Assembly (NCBI GenBank): GCA_029055435.1
Contig: JAIDDH010000151.1
Location: 1 to 46,837 of the forward strand
From: Acetatifactor sp.
GTDB lineage: Bacteria; Bacillota; Clostridia; Lachnospirales; Lachnospiraceae
Direction of reading: 5' to 3'
Length of the DNA: 46,837 nucleotides
In this document: positions 8,750 through 16,894 of the stretch, in pieces
How the letters are laid out: every line of letters begins with the position of its first letter
Position numbering within the stretch: position 1 is the stretch's first letter
Program-made: the position numbers and the translations under genes
The notes under the pieces: model-generated
The model's input: only the letters and a program-made list of their open reading frames with translations
The model's database searches: none
Told to the model about the DNA's origin: nothing

Positions 8750-9574
8750 TTATGCTGCATCAAATATACGTTGTGCCCAACTGCCGCTCTTGGTAACTGC
8801 CATCATAAAAACTAAAGTTACTAATAACACTTTGGGAAATGCAATAAATACTTCCCAAGTCATCAACTGATTTGTTAATATAATGCTATCACATAGATTG
8901 ACATATAAATTGAGACAAATTGCAATAAATACCAGATGCAAGCATATTCCGGCATAATTAAAGAAAAACTTTTTGGGAATCCTGCTTGCCCCACTATCTT
9001 CTAACGGCAAAAATGCACAGGGCAAAGGCGATATTGCCATATACACTGTCAGCTCAAAGAGTGTAGCATAGACTGTTACAAGAACCATAAGGCAACAAAG
9101 TTCCGCAGCAATCAGCATAATCCCAGAACTAATCATTATCGCCACTAATTGAAGCATACCATAGTTTCCGATGTCACCTTTTATGTTATCCCATATTACT
9201 GCCCCCATCTGAAAATTTGAGGGATCTTTAATACCCGTAACCCATTCAATGGCGGTTGCATAAATGGCTGCCATCAAATCAAAAGATATATTTATGCAGA
9301 CTTTTGCAAATACCAATTTAAAAAAGCATTTCAGCATATATTCATATTTCAACACATCCATGTTTATGGTTATCTTTAAAAATTCTATTAAAAAGCAAAT
9401 TCCCACGATCGTTAAAGCAATCGGTTCAATAATGCCTCTGATATCCATTGCCGTTTTATAATACACATTGCTGGCAGTCCACAGATTCGTGGATAATTGA
9501 CTGTATATTTCGTCCGTAAACAAATCCATATTTTTCAGATTCGTTTCTATGAAGCTTTTTAAAATTTCTTCCAT
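8750..9574 (-). CDS. VirB6/TrbL-like polytopic membrane protein
   Basis: A 274-residue protein with about six hydrophobic segments (roughly 48-68, 85-105, 143-165, 168-190, 208-230 and 240-262). It ends in the polar tail SGSWAQRIFDAA. Size, topology and position between a Maff2-like gene and PrgI-VirB4 fit the VirB6/TrbL family (CD0411-like) of Tn1549/CTn-type elements, a core inner-membrane component of the channel. AAGGAGA lies five bases before the ATG. It is followed by PrgI-VirB4 after 22 bases. No catalytic motif is expected in this family, so the call rests on topology and context. Confidence 0.8.
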   Translation of the reverse strand: MEEILKSFIETNLKNMDLFTDEIYSQLSTNLWTASNVYYKTAMDIRGIIEPIALTIVGICFLIEFLKITINMDVLKYEYMLKCFFKLVFAKVCINISFDLMAAIYATAIEWVTGIKDPSNFQMGAVIWDNIKGDIGNYGMLQLVAIMISSGIMLIAAELCCLMVLVTVYATLFELTVYMAISPLPCAFLPLEDSGASRIPKKFFFNYAGICLHLVFIAICLNLYVNLCDSIILTNQLMTWEVFIAFPKVLLVTLVFMMAVTKSGSWAQRIFDAA

Positions 9575-9625
9575 TTTATCTCCTTACTCCGGGCCGCAAT
9601 AATGCAGCCCGGTTTTCATGGCACT

Positions 9626-9991
9626 TTAATTAAGAAAGGTATTCGCAGACAGACCAACCGCCCACACGATACATCCGGCAATGATCGTTCTCATGCCTTT
9701 TGTTTTCTGCTCAGCATCATCATTTTTCCATGCCAGACCAAATTCAATCGCCCCTATCAGTATCACCACACCGCCAAGGCGCTGAATCCAAGGCGTGATA
9801 AAACCGATAATCGTATCCCATTTATCTTCTGCTGACGTAGAAGATGGAGCAGCGGGCGGATCATCTGCAGCAGCCACCGCCACAGGACAAAGCAGAGCGT
9901 ACATCATCATAACTACTTTATAATAATTGTACTTTAACCACAGTATCGCTATATCAAGCTTATCACGGGTTCTTTTTGTTAAGTTTTTCAT
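9626..9991 (-). CDS. Maff2/VirB2-like small membrane protein
   Basis: A 121-residue protein. A long signal-like segment (about 24-42) ends in AVAAADDPP, a plausible cleavage site. A short Pro/Ser/Thr linker follows, then two hydrophobic helices (about 65-85 and 100-118) joined by a charged loop WKNDDAEQKTKGM. This two-helix layout with a polar loop is that of VirB2-type pilins and of the Maff2 family found at this place in Tn1549/CTn-type elements. AAAGGAG lies seven bases before the start. Maff2 proteins are often shorter and lack the N-terminal signal, so this one is a longer version. Confidence 0.75.
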   Translation of the reverse strand: MKNLTKRTRDKLDIAILWLKYNYYKVVMMMYALLCPVAVAAADDPPAAPSSTSAEDKWDTIIGFITPWIQRLGGVVILIGAIEFGLAWKNDDAEQKTKGMRTIIAGCIVWAVGLSANTFLN

Positions 9992-10080
9992 TTTTTTGCT
10001 CCTTTTAAGTTAGTGTTTTGTTTTTATTGCTACTTCTCGCTACCTACCCATCATTGACATAATACTTTTCTCCTGTTCGT

Positions 10081-12753
10081 TTATTTTTCCTCATTTCTTT
10101 CGTTCTCCACCCCCGATTCCAACATTTCCATATCTACATTTCCAAGGTCATTTAAGAATTCCTCATTTATCATGGTATCTTCTTCCCACTCTTCAGAAAC
10201 AAAATCCACATCTTCTATATCCTCCACCATATCCTTGATTAATTCTTCTATCTTTGCTTCATCTGTCTCCAGCGTAATTAACGGTGAGGGAATGAATTCG
10301 TCCAGCTTTATTGCCTCTTTGATTCGGTTTTCTTCCTCCAAAACAGCAGCAATGAACTCCAATTCCTCCATTTCATCATCTGAAAGGCTCACTGCCTCTG
10401 AACTATCAAAATCCATGGAAAGAATATTCTTCTCAAGTTCAGCCAAAACCTCATTTGCATTTAAGTTAAGGGAAATAGGTTCTACTTTTTCTTTGAGCTG
10501 CACTTGTATGTATTCTTTTTCTGGCAGTTCTGCAGCAATAGGTTGCTGTTCATCTGTCTTCTCCTGTGGAGTCTGATAAAAATATAGATTTTTTTTGTTG
10601 GCATCAGAAGTGTATTTATAATTTGGATGCCCTTTATAGTTGAACTTTCGAGATAAATAAGGTTGATATCCGCTGACAAAAAACAAGCACTTTTTCTTAT
10701 TCAGCCTTTGTATCTCCGCCGGATCCAGCAATTCCCTTCCTATTTTGTCAAAGCTCGTACTGCTGCTTGATTGCCTTCCTTTCGTCTGGCTATAAGTTTT
10801 CTTGTCAAAAGTTCCCTTCCCCAACAATTTGCTGATATACTCTAAGGTATCTGCATGGCGGATGCCCCCAAGGTACAGGAATGTTGAACAGTTATCAAGA
10901 ACTGTTCCCCAAGATTTTTCGTACATTTCTTTAATTTGGTCTAAAGACTGCAATATTATAGAGATACCGATGCCAAAACTTCGTGCATAAGAGAGTATGT
11001 TTTCAAAATTTGGAATGCGCCCAGTGTTGTAAAATTCATCACAAATGAATCGTACAGGAACCGGCAAGGACTGATTGTGTTTTACCGTTGCACAATATTC
11101 AAGCTGCTCAAAAAGCATGGTATAAAGCACATTTGCAATAAAGTTATATGTTTTATTCGTAGGCGGCAGCACAATAAAGAGGGCAGTTCTCCGTTCACCT
11201 ATAAGGTCCAAATCCATTTCGTCTTTGCTGAATATCCTTCGGATTTGCTCTTCATCAAAAGGTGCCAATTTAGCCAAGGCAGTTGCCGTGACGGACTGCG
11301 CTGTTTTCCCTTTGCACTTGGTTCTGAAGTCCTCCCAATTTCGTAGTGCCGGATTAGCATTGACATCACCATATTTTTCATATATGCTGACTCCCACCGG
11401 CTTTCCGCCATCTGCATATCCGCTCTCCCTGTCATGAATGTATGTCCTTATATTATTAATGGCAGTTTGCGACAGGTTCTTTGTCTCTTCATCCAGAAGA
11501 TCTTTCGCTTTTAACATGGATGTTATCAATGTGATTTCTTTTTCATACTCCTCTATCACTCTACTGTTGGAACTGCCTAAAGGAATTGCAATTCTTTCCC
11601 GGATATCCTTCGGAAAGAGGGGCAATTTGCTCTCTTCTCCTATTTTGGATAAATAGCTTGCATAGTACCTTTGATAAAAAGCATCTATGCAAGCGGCCAC
11701 TTGATAAGTTCCTGCGCCATCTCCAAACACGTCAAAAAAACGGTCTAATTTTGTGGGATTATTATATCTGTCATCATTGTCCGATACTTCAAACCAGCGA
11801 AACAATTCCATAATGGTGGGCATATTTCTTTCTTCTTCCGGAAATCCTTCGTAGCAAGCATAAAAGATAGCCTTAAGCAGTACCTTTGCCATGTCATCCC
11901 AAAAAGGATCGTTTGACTTTGATTCTTTACCCTCATTCCGGCTGTCCATTATGGATGATACCAGATTGGATATCTGCTCCTCATATTTATCCGGCATAAT
12001 GTACTTAAATGGATTGAATCCAAAAGATCTATTCTGTTCTTTCAAATTTAATACTTTAATTACATAGCCTTCTTGTTCCAGATATTGTCCTACTTTGGCG
12101 ATAATCTCTCCTTTTGGGTCAGTGACTACAATAGATGGACTATATGGACTATTGCAGCACTGTAAAATGTTTGGCAGCACATATCCTCTGGTTTTACCAG
12201 ATCCGGATCCACCTATAATCATGGTGTTGTTGTTGAGTTCAAAATTATACATGCAAATTTTTTCTGTCTGCGTGAAAAGAATATTGCTGCTATCAGCATA
12301 TTTTTTCTTGGCATCTGCAATTCTTTTGGCTTTATCAGTGTCTTTGCTCTTTTTAATGGCTTTTATCTCATTCTTTTTGAGCCGGGATGCCAACAAGTGT
12401 GCTATTTGCTTTGGAGTTCCCCATTCGGAAGTACCATATTCTTTGTTATTGATAAATTTTTTGCGAGATGACATCTGATAGGCAATAACCAGCAGACATA
12501 TAAACAGCCCCGCAGCCAAAAATTTAAAACTACTGTCCACCCACTTTATTTCACCCGGATTTTCCGATATATGAGTAGCGAAATCATTGATCACTGCGAT
12601 ATAATCCAAGCTTTCTTCCGCAGTGTGTGTATTGAGCATTTCTGTCTTGACTTTCTCATAAGACATGGCCAAGTGCAGCATACAAAATACAAGGACTATT
12701 ACACCAATAATGGGGATCAAATAATCTAAGACATCTTTTTTCTTTGGTTCCAT
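10081..12753 (-). CDS. virD4: VirD4/TraG type IV coupling ATPase
   Basis: An 890-residue protein that should bring the relaxase-DNA complex to the channel. Two N-terminal membrane helices (about 11-31 and 66-88) are followed by a cytosolic ATPase with Walker A GGSGSGKT (about 183) and Walker B FICDEFYNTG (about 573), then the family's glutamine motif ISIILQSLDQIKEMY. From about residue 740 a strongly acidic tail of 150 residues extends beyond the usual length; acidic tails of this kind may contact the relaxosome (inferred). It follows the PcfB-like gene by ten bases, the same pairing as pcfB-pcfC of Gram-positive plasmids. The gap of about 90 bases before the Maff2 gene has no clear terminator. 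Confidence 0.93.
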   Translation of the reverse strand: MEPKKKDVLDYLIPIIGVIVLVFCMLHLAMSYEKVKTEMLNTHTAEESLDYIAVINDFATHISENPGEIKWVDSSFKFLAAGLFICLLVIAYQMSSRKKFINNKEYGTSEWGTPKQIAHLLASRLKKNEIKAIKKSKDTDKAKRIADAKKKYADSSNILFTQTEKICMYNFELNNNTMIIGGSGSGKTRGYVLPNILQCCNSPYSPSIVVTDPKGEIIAKVGQYLEQEGYVIKVLNLKEQNRSFGFNPFKYIMPDKYEEQISNLVSSIMDSRNEGKESKSNDPFWDDMAKVLLKAIFYACYEGFPEEERNMPTIMELFRWFEVSDNDDRYNNPTKLDRFFDVFGDGAGTYQVAACIDAFYQRYYASYLSKIGEESKLPLFPKDIRERIAIPLGSSNSRVIEEYEKEITLITSMLKAKDLLDEETKNLSQTAINNIRTYIHDRESGYADGGKPVGVSIYEKYGDVNANPALRNWEDFRTKCKGKTAQSVTATALAKLAPFDEEQIRRIFSKDEMDLDLIGERRTALFIVLPPTNKTYNFIANVLYTMLFEQLEYCATVKHNQSLPVPVRFICDEFYNTGRIPNFENILSYARSFGIGISIILQSLDQIKEMYEKSWGTVLDNCSTFLYLGGIRHADTLEYISKLLGKGTFDKKTYSQTKGRQSSSSTSFDKIGRELLDPAEIQRLNKKKCLFFVSGYQPYLSRKFNYKGHPNYKYTSDANKKNLYFYQTPQEKTDEQQPIAAELPEKEYIQVQLKEKVEPISLNLNANEVLAELEKNILSMDFDSSEAVSLSDDEMEELEFIAAVLEEENRIKEAIKLDEFIPSPLITLETDEAKIEELIKDMVEDIEDVDFVSEEWEEDTMINEEFLNDLGNVDMEMLESGVENERNEEK

Positions 12754-12763
12754 GATTTAGCCC

Positions 12764-14578
12764 CTACTCCTTTTCCGCAATTTTTATGTCTACTTTTGCC
12801 GCAGCATCAATATTTAATCCTTGTGTTGGGCTTTCTTTAGTTTGATTGTTCCAGCTTTCTTTCGATTGCGTGTGTTCCTCACGGTGAGGAGATTTATCAT
12901 TGTCCCTGTCATCTTTGCTTTGTTTTGCGTATACATCTGACACATCATCGTGCTGGCTCTGAATCTGTACAATGATCTTTACACTTGATAATTTTTCCCT
13001 TTCAATTTGTAAATTCTTAGCCCTTGATTCCATCAGCGTGATGTTAAAGTTAGCACTATCTTCTTGTTTATAAAGCTCATCCTTCATCTGTTCATACATT
13101 GCCCTTGCGCTATCAGTTTTACCTTGACTTTCAAAATTATTTTCATTTGATTTTTGCTGCTGTTGCAGAAAGGCTCTTTGTGTTTGTAAAATATTTAACT
13201 GCTCATATAGCCCTATCTGTTCACTGATATTAGTCGCTTCCAGAAAATCAAATTTCTCATTGTCTGCCACTTCTTCTATCACCGCAGGAGTTCCTGTTTC
13301 CATGCGGTATATTTCATTTTGTGCATTCAGCGTATAACCCTTGTTTTGCAGCTGACTTTTTAACTGATTAACTATGCCGGCATAATCTTTGTAATTCCGC
13401 CCTTCCGCTTCCATGCTTATTGTTTCTTCTTTCAGCTGCATACCATCCTTGGTTTGCTCGAAACTATTTTTGTACTTCAGATAATCTTCCTTATTACTGA
13501 ATATCAACACATCGTTGGAAAAACCACCTTTTTCCTTAATCTCTACCTTCATGTTTTCCCAATGCTTTTGACTATAAGAGGATGTGTTTTTTCCTTTCCT
13601 ATTGGTATAATGCGTAAACTTTCCATTTGAAAATTCTTCGCTTTTTTGTTCTACCCCTTGATGGAATACTTTATATTCCGTGCTTATGAAAGATTTTCCT
13701 TTCGGAGATTTTTCACGGATAGAGCTTACTTCCATATAATTATCCGGATCACTTCTATCGCATACAAAGCAACTACTCTTTGCATATTTTCTATCTGTCA
13801 CTCGGCATAACGCCTGTTCAAAATTCATTTCCTCCCATCCCGGTTCTTCCGCTGTACCAGTTAATATCTTGTCATTATTTTTATCATTAAAGGAATCAAA
13901 TTCCTTCTCCTCCATGCTTTCTTTTTTTTCTTGCAGATCTTGATATCTTTTTTGATCCTCTGGAGAGAGATTGTCCATGCCCGCATTTTCATATGCCTCC
14001 TTCTCCTGCTCCACATTCTCAAACTCAATATCTTGGTTCATCCGCTCTGTAATATCTGCAACAATTTCTAAGTCTTTTGCTCTGATTATTATGATCCTAT
14101 TTTCCTTTTGCTTATTGAGTTCCTGTAGTCTTTCGTTCAACTTTTGATACTTTTCCTGCTCTGCTGGTGATAACTCACCTTTTTTCTCTAACTCCTTAAT
14201 TTGCGCTTTTACCTGTTTTAATTCATTCAACACTTTTCTGTTGGAAATTACAGCATATGTGACACCTTCCATCTTGGCATATTTATTGAACTCTTTTAGC
14301 TGTGCCGGTGTCATTTCCGCGGCAATAGGCATAAGCTTTTCTCCACTCTTTTCCAGTTTCCTCATTGCCACTACGCCTCTATGCTCATTAAGGTAATTGA
14401 CGGCACTTTCTTTCTTGTTTTCGTTCTTTAACTGTTTTATCCTCTCTTTTTTTAATTCGTTATCATACTTTTGCCGATGGTCGTCCATAAGATAGCTTAT
14501 TAACTTCAATAAAAGCTCGAATCCTTTTTCGCCTAATTTTAAAGCAGCCATGGTAGTTTCATTGCTAAATTCGCTCAT
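12764..14578 (-). CDS. PcfB/DUF3801-like relaxosome accessory protein with a long C-terminal extension
   Basis: A 604-residue protein. Residues 1-180 resemble PcfB/DUF3801: it begins SNETTMAALKLGEKGFELLL, a hydrophobic helix follows, then EFNKYAKMEGVTYAVIS and a strand with NRIIIIRAKDLEIVADI. PcfB proteins are normally about 130-200 residues. Here some 400 more residues follow: charged coiled coil, a compact segment with CRVTDRKYAKSSCFVCDR (about 255-275) and a Gln/Lys-rich tail. The insert PAEQEKYQKLNERLQEL within the first part is also extra. AGAGGTG supports the start at 14578. It is the first large gene after the consensus promoter and operator at 14598-14652. The extension's role is unknown. 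Confidence 0.7.
   Translation of the reverse strand: MSEFSNETTMAALKLGEKGFELLLKLISYLMDDHRQKYDNELKKERIKQLKNENKKESAVNYLNEHRGVVAMRKLEKSGEKLMPIAAEMTPAQLKEFNKYAKMEGVTYAVISNRKVLNELKQVKAQIKELEKKGELSPAEQEKYQKLNERLQELNKQKENRIIIIRAKDLEIVADITERMNQDIEFENVEQEKEAYENAGMDNLSPEDQKRYQDLQEKKESMEEKEFDSFNDKNNDKILTGTAEEPGWEEMNFEQALCRVTDRKYAKSSCFVCDRSDPDNYMEVSSIREKSPKGKSFISTEYKVFHQGVEQKSEEFSNGKFTHYTNRKGKNTSSYSQKHWENMKVEIKEKGGFSNDVLIFSNKEDYLKYKNSFEQTKDGMQLKEETISMEAEGRNYKDYAGIVNQLKSQLQNKGYTLNAQNEIYRMETGTPAVIEEVADNEKFDFLEATNISEQIGLYEQLNILQTQRAFLQQQQKSNENNFESQGKTDSARAMYEQMKDELYKQEDSANFNITLMESRAKNLQIEREKLSSVKIIVQIQSQHDDVSDVYAKQSKDDRDNDKSPHREEHTQSKESWNNQTKESPTQGLNIDAAAKVDIKIAEKE
12878..12888 (-). repeat. Element-specific palindrome, copy 4 (inside the PcfB-like gene)
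   Basis: CTCAC-G-GTGAG, extended here to six-base arms (CCTCAC/GTGAGG). It codes for PHRE near the protein's C terminus, a different reading frame from copy 3, so protein sequence cannot explain the repeat. Confidence 0.7.
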
Positions 14579-14597
14579 AAAAATGCACCTCTTTCTC

Positions 14598-14622
14598 TAT
14601 ACTGTATTGTCAACACAGTATA
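14598..14622 (-). promoter_or_regulatory. Palindromic operator at the transfer-operon start site
   Basis: TATACTGT and ACAGTATA are an exact 8-bp inverted repeat with a nine-base spacer. It begins two bases downstream of the -10 box at 14624-14629, so it covers the expected transcription start, a position typical of repressor sites. The inner halves ACTGT/ACAGT recur around the GntR gene at 541-625. Confidence 0.72.
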
Positions 14623-14623
14623 G

Positions 14624-14652
14624 ATTATATAATTTATTATTGCTTATGTCAA
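14624..14652 (-). promoter_or_regulatory. Consensus sigma-A promoter of the pcfB-virD4 transfer operon
   Basis: On the minus strand TTGACA (14652-14647), a 17-base spacer and TATAAT (14629-14624) match the housekeeping consensus exactly. The PcfB-like gene starts about 40 bases downstream. Such a strong promoter with an operator on its start site implies tight repression in the resting element. Confidence 0.85.
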
Positions 14653-14717
14653 TCTGATTAAAAATCTATTATACGTTATCGCTAAAAGAGATTGTATCCT
14701 AGTAGTACACAAAAATG

Positions 14718-14747
14718 AACCCCCAATAGCTACTACTATTGAGGGTT
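14718..14747 (-). terminator. Hairpin terminator behind the Hol-Tox gene
   Basis: A 12-pair stem with one mismatch (AACCCCCAATAG / CTATTGAGGGTT) and a six-base loop, followed on the minus strand by CATTTTTG. It stands 35 bases after the toxin stop. The plus-strand side is followed by TGTATTCTTTT, so it could also end an antisense RNA. A second small hairpin (ACGGT/ACCGT, 14761-14776) lies between it and the stop codon. Confidence 0.7.
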
Positions 14748-14781
14748 TGTATTCTTTTGGACGGTAGCACAACCGTTTAGG

Positions 14782-14877
14782 CTAAGTGTCACTGTCGTTC
14801 TCGTCTAGCAATTTGCAGATATAATAACTGACTATACCTGCCATGACAGAAATTACGCAAGAAATTATCAAGTCCAA
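14782..14877 (-). CDS. Hol-Tox-type small hydrophobic toxin (type I toxin-antitoxin), TTG start
   Basis: A 31-codon gene starting with TTG at 14877, seven bases after AAAGGAGGG. It encodes a membrane peptide with IISCVISVMAGIVSYYICK followed by the acidic tail LLDENDSDT. This pattern (a helix with S-V-M-A-G, YYICKxLD and an acidic end) is that of the putative holin-like toxins in the TxpA/Hol-Tox group, which damage the membrane and are silenced by an antisense RNA. TATAAT at 14921-14926 supplies a -10 box, though no good -35 is seen. A terminator hairpin follows. The leader contains a TTGCC/GGCAA hairpin. It probably stabilises the element in its host (inferred). Confidence 0.8.
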   Translation of the reverse strand: MDLIISCVISVMAGIVSYYICKLLDENDSDT

Positions 14878-14959
14878 GTGATACCCTCCTTTCTGTTGCC
14901 AGAGTGAGGGCAAAAATATTATTATATCATAAAACGTCTAATAACAAATCTTTTTGTAT

Positions 14960-15352
14960 TTAACTATTTTTCATATAATCTTCTGCTGATTGGATAAAAA
15001 CCTTCATCTGATTAAAGAAATAATCTGATTGTTGGTGAAAATGTGAATCTGCTTTATTTGCTGAATCTAACCTCTCTGCTATGTAGAGCAGCAACAATGC
15101 CAGATCTTGAAAAGCATTTACATCGCCTGATCTATAAGCAAACTGCTCTCCTAGCTGCACAAACTGTCCATTGGTCATGCTACCGATCGCTACTATGTTA
15201 TACCCATTATCATGACCACTTATTATTTGGAAATCCGACATATTTCTACATTTCAAAAATTCTTTGTAGTCCAATCCGCCCATCTGCAGCCACTTATAAA
15301 AATTTTCTTCTATCCTTTTCATTTCTCTGTTTACTTCATCAGCCCTTAACAT
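14960..15352 (-). CDS. Hypothetical protein of the conjugative element
   Basis: A 130-residue soluble, mostly helical protein starting MLRADEVNREMKRIEENFYKW. No signal peptide, membrane helix or catalytic motif is visible, and I do not recognise the family. Its ATG overlaps the stop codon of the short frame at 15346-15540, which suggests the two were translated in sequence. The toxin cassette follows on the same strand. A Gln/His-poor C terminus rich in Phe (SDYFFNQMKVFIQ) may pack a helical bundle. No role is assigned. Confidence 0.6.
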   Translation of the reverse strand: MLRADEVNREMKRIEENFYKWLQMGGLDYKEFLKCRNMSDFQIISGHDNGYNIVAIGSMTNGQFVQLGEQFAYRSGDVNAFQDLALLLLYIAERLDSANKADSHFHQQSDYFFNQMKVFIQSAEDYMKNS

Positions 15353-15540
15353 TTACCTTCTCCCTTTGTCCTGTTATTGCCCTGCTCTGAATAATCTTCT
15401 TTTACACGGTAATATGCTTCCATCTGTTCCGTATATTTTTCCATTGCCTTTTTAAGCTGGGTAAATGTTTTGGAATACTTTGGTAGCAGCACAATATCAT
15501 TTTCTGCCTCATAGAGATCATATTCTCTGTCTCCAGCTTT
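15346..15540 (-). pseudogene. Start-less fragment coupled to the hypothetical gene
   Basis: An open frame of 64 codons after a TAA at 15541-15543, reading AGDREYDLYEAENDIVLL, then KTFTQLKKAMEKYTEQMEAY and ending KGEGKC. The first ATG is internal (KKAMEKY) and has no ribosome site. Reading through the junction it looks like the C-terminal end of a longer protein whose front was lost. Its TAA overlaps the next ATG (ATGTTAA). The AT-rich DNA at 15541-15600 has no coding signal. Confidence 0.45.
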
Positions 15541-15601
15541 TTATTTTTTGCTAACACAAAATATTTTAGTACATTTTAAATAACTAATTAAAAAAGTTCT
15601 T

Positions 15602-16024
15602 TTACAACTCCACTGTCAACGCAAAATATCTAATCAGTGATGACACGCTTACCCCCAACTTTTCAGTAATATCTTTCAGCTCGTTATAATCATCTTCGTC
15701 TTTAAAATAAATTGCCACCGTTTTTCTGGAATTTTCGCCGTATCTGCGTTCCTGCAATTTTGCAATGTCAATATTTTTATACAGTCCTTCTTTTACTGCC
15801 TTTTTCCAGCACATCAAACAATAAAAACTTCTTGAATAATTGAATTGGTTAGCCCTCTGATCAATAATACTTCTCTCATCACTCGTCAAAAGTATCTGTG
15901 GAATTGAGTATCTTCCATTTTTTGCAAGCAAACTCTTAGCTAATTCTTTGACAGACATATCATATTTTTTCGCAATGCTTTCAATGATTTCATAATCTGC
16001 CTGATCAATACTTTTTTTATTCAT
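15602..16024 (-). CDS. Tandem ribbon-helix-helix-like DNA-binding protein (possible MobC-type or regulator)
   Basis: A 140-residue protein. Two segments each fit strand-helix-turn-helix: about residues 40-78 (IPQILLTSDERSIIDQRANQ, then SRSFYCLMCWKKAV) and about 101-140 (KTVAIYFKDEDDYNELKDI, then GVSVSSLIRYFAL). The N-terminal 35 residues (YDMSVKELAKSLLAK) may be a third helical unit. Relaxosome accessory proteins such as MobC and many partition or copy-control regulators have this fold. AAAGGAG precedes the ATG at 16024. It is co-oriented with the transfer genes, between the small membrane protein and the gene fragment. The fold is inferred from pattern only. Confidence 0.5.
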   Translation of the reverse strand: MNKKSIDQADYEIIESIAKKYDMSVKELAKSLLAKNGRYSIPQILLTSDERSIIDQRANQFNYSRSFYCLMCWKKAVKEGLYKNIDIAKLQERRYGENSRKTVAIYFKDEDDYNELKDITEKLGVSVSSLIRYFALTVEL

Positions 16025-16051
16025 CCAACTTCTCCTTTTACGCTTTTATTA

Positions 16052-16390
16052 TTATATAAGCATTGTTAAAATCATTACGATAACCATTCCAGCAACTCCT
16101 ATCAACTGTACTTTTTTATTATTAATAACAACACATATCATTGTTGCTACTATAACCAAAACCAACAATAACGATTTCACAACTATATCCACGTATCCAT
16201 TTGCCGCCGCAAACAGAAATGCAGCCAAATAACATAAAGACAACAGGGCACCTATTGCACAAAAAATGATTTTCAACTTCATGTCAAAAAAAAGATTTTC
16301 CTGCTCTTTTTTCTTCGCCTGTTCCTCTTTCAATTTTTTCATATTGAATCCGTGCATTTCATAATACATATCTTTAAAAAAATCAAACAT
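16052..16390 (-). CDS. Small membrane protein, unknown function
   Basis: A 112-residue protein with a charged N-terminal helix (MKKLKEEQAKKKEQE) and three hydrophobic segments (about 39-62, 68-88, 93-112), the last reaching the C terminus. AAGGTGA lies nine bases before the ATG and only eight bases separate it from the signal peptidase stop, so the two genes are co-translated. I do not recognise the family. It may be a membrane partner of the element's secretion or pilin processing, which is only a contextual guess. Confidence 0.65.
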   Translation of the reverse strand: MFDFFKDMYYEMHGFNMKKLKEEQAKKKEQENLFFDMKLKIIFCAIGALLSLCYLAAFLFAAANGYVDIVVKSLLLVLVIVATMICVVINNKKVQLIGVAGMVIVMILTMLI

Positions 16391-16398
16391 ACCCTAAA

Positions 16399-16887
16399 TC
16401 ACCTTTCCGGGAAAACCACTTTGCCCCAAATATCTTTTTTGTTAATTATACCAAATTCTTCATATCGGCTATCATAGCTGTTATTCCGATTATCTCCCAA
16501 AACAAAATACTCTTCAGCTCCAATGATTATTTCATCTGCTGCGATACCAGCATAATCCATTTTTACAGTTACAACATCATCCAATTTCTCTCCATTCACA
16601 TATACTTGTCCTTCTCTGATTTGCAAAATGTCTCCCGGTAATCCTATCACTCTTTTTATATACTTATTAGAAAAAAAGACAGCTCTTTTAGCATTGATGA
16701 CTACCACATCATACCGCTGAATGGAGCAAGACTTCTGCACTAAAACCATGTCACCATCCTTATAGGCCGAAAGCATGGATGTACCACTCACCTTCACCAC
16801 ATCCATTATTAACAGACGAAACAACCAAAGGCTGCTTATAACCAAAACCAAAAAAAGCGAATACTTCCAATTTCTTTTTTTCTTCAT
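16399..16887 (-). CDS. Type I signal peptidase (SipS-like), element-encoded
   Basis: A 162-residue single-pass membrane serine protease that removes signal peptides outside the membrane. A membrane anchor at about residues 9-28 is followed by the nucleophile Ser37 in VSGTSML, the general base Lys78 in YIKRVIGLPGD, and the conserved GDNRNNSYDSR near residue 137. I chose the ATG at 16887 because GTGGGG stands before it; an in-frame GTG at 16899 would place the start inside that site. It is the first gene of the element's visible block and may mature the element's own secreted proteins, such as the Maff2-like and CD1107-like ones (inferred). Palindrome copy 5 overlaps its ribosome site. Confidence 0.92.
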   Translation of the reverse strand: MKKKRNWKYSLFLVLVISSLWLFRLLIMDVVKVSGTSMLSAYKDGDMVLVQKSCSIQRYDVVVINAKRAVFFSNKYIKRVIGLPGDILQIREGQVYVNGEKLDDVVTVKMDYAGIAADEIIIGAEEYFVLGDNRNNSYDSRYEEFGIINKKDIWGKVVFPER

Positions 16888-16894
16888 AAATTTC

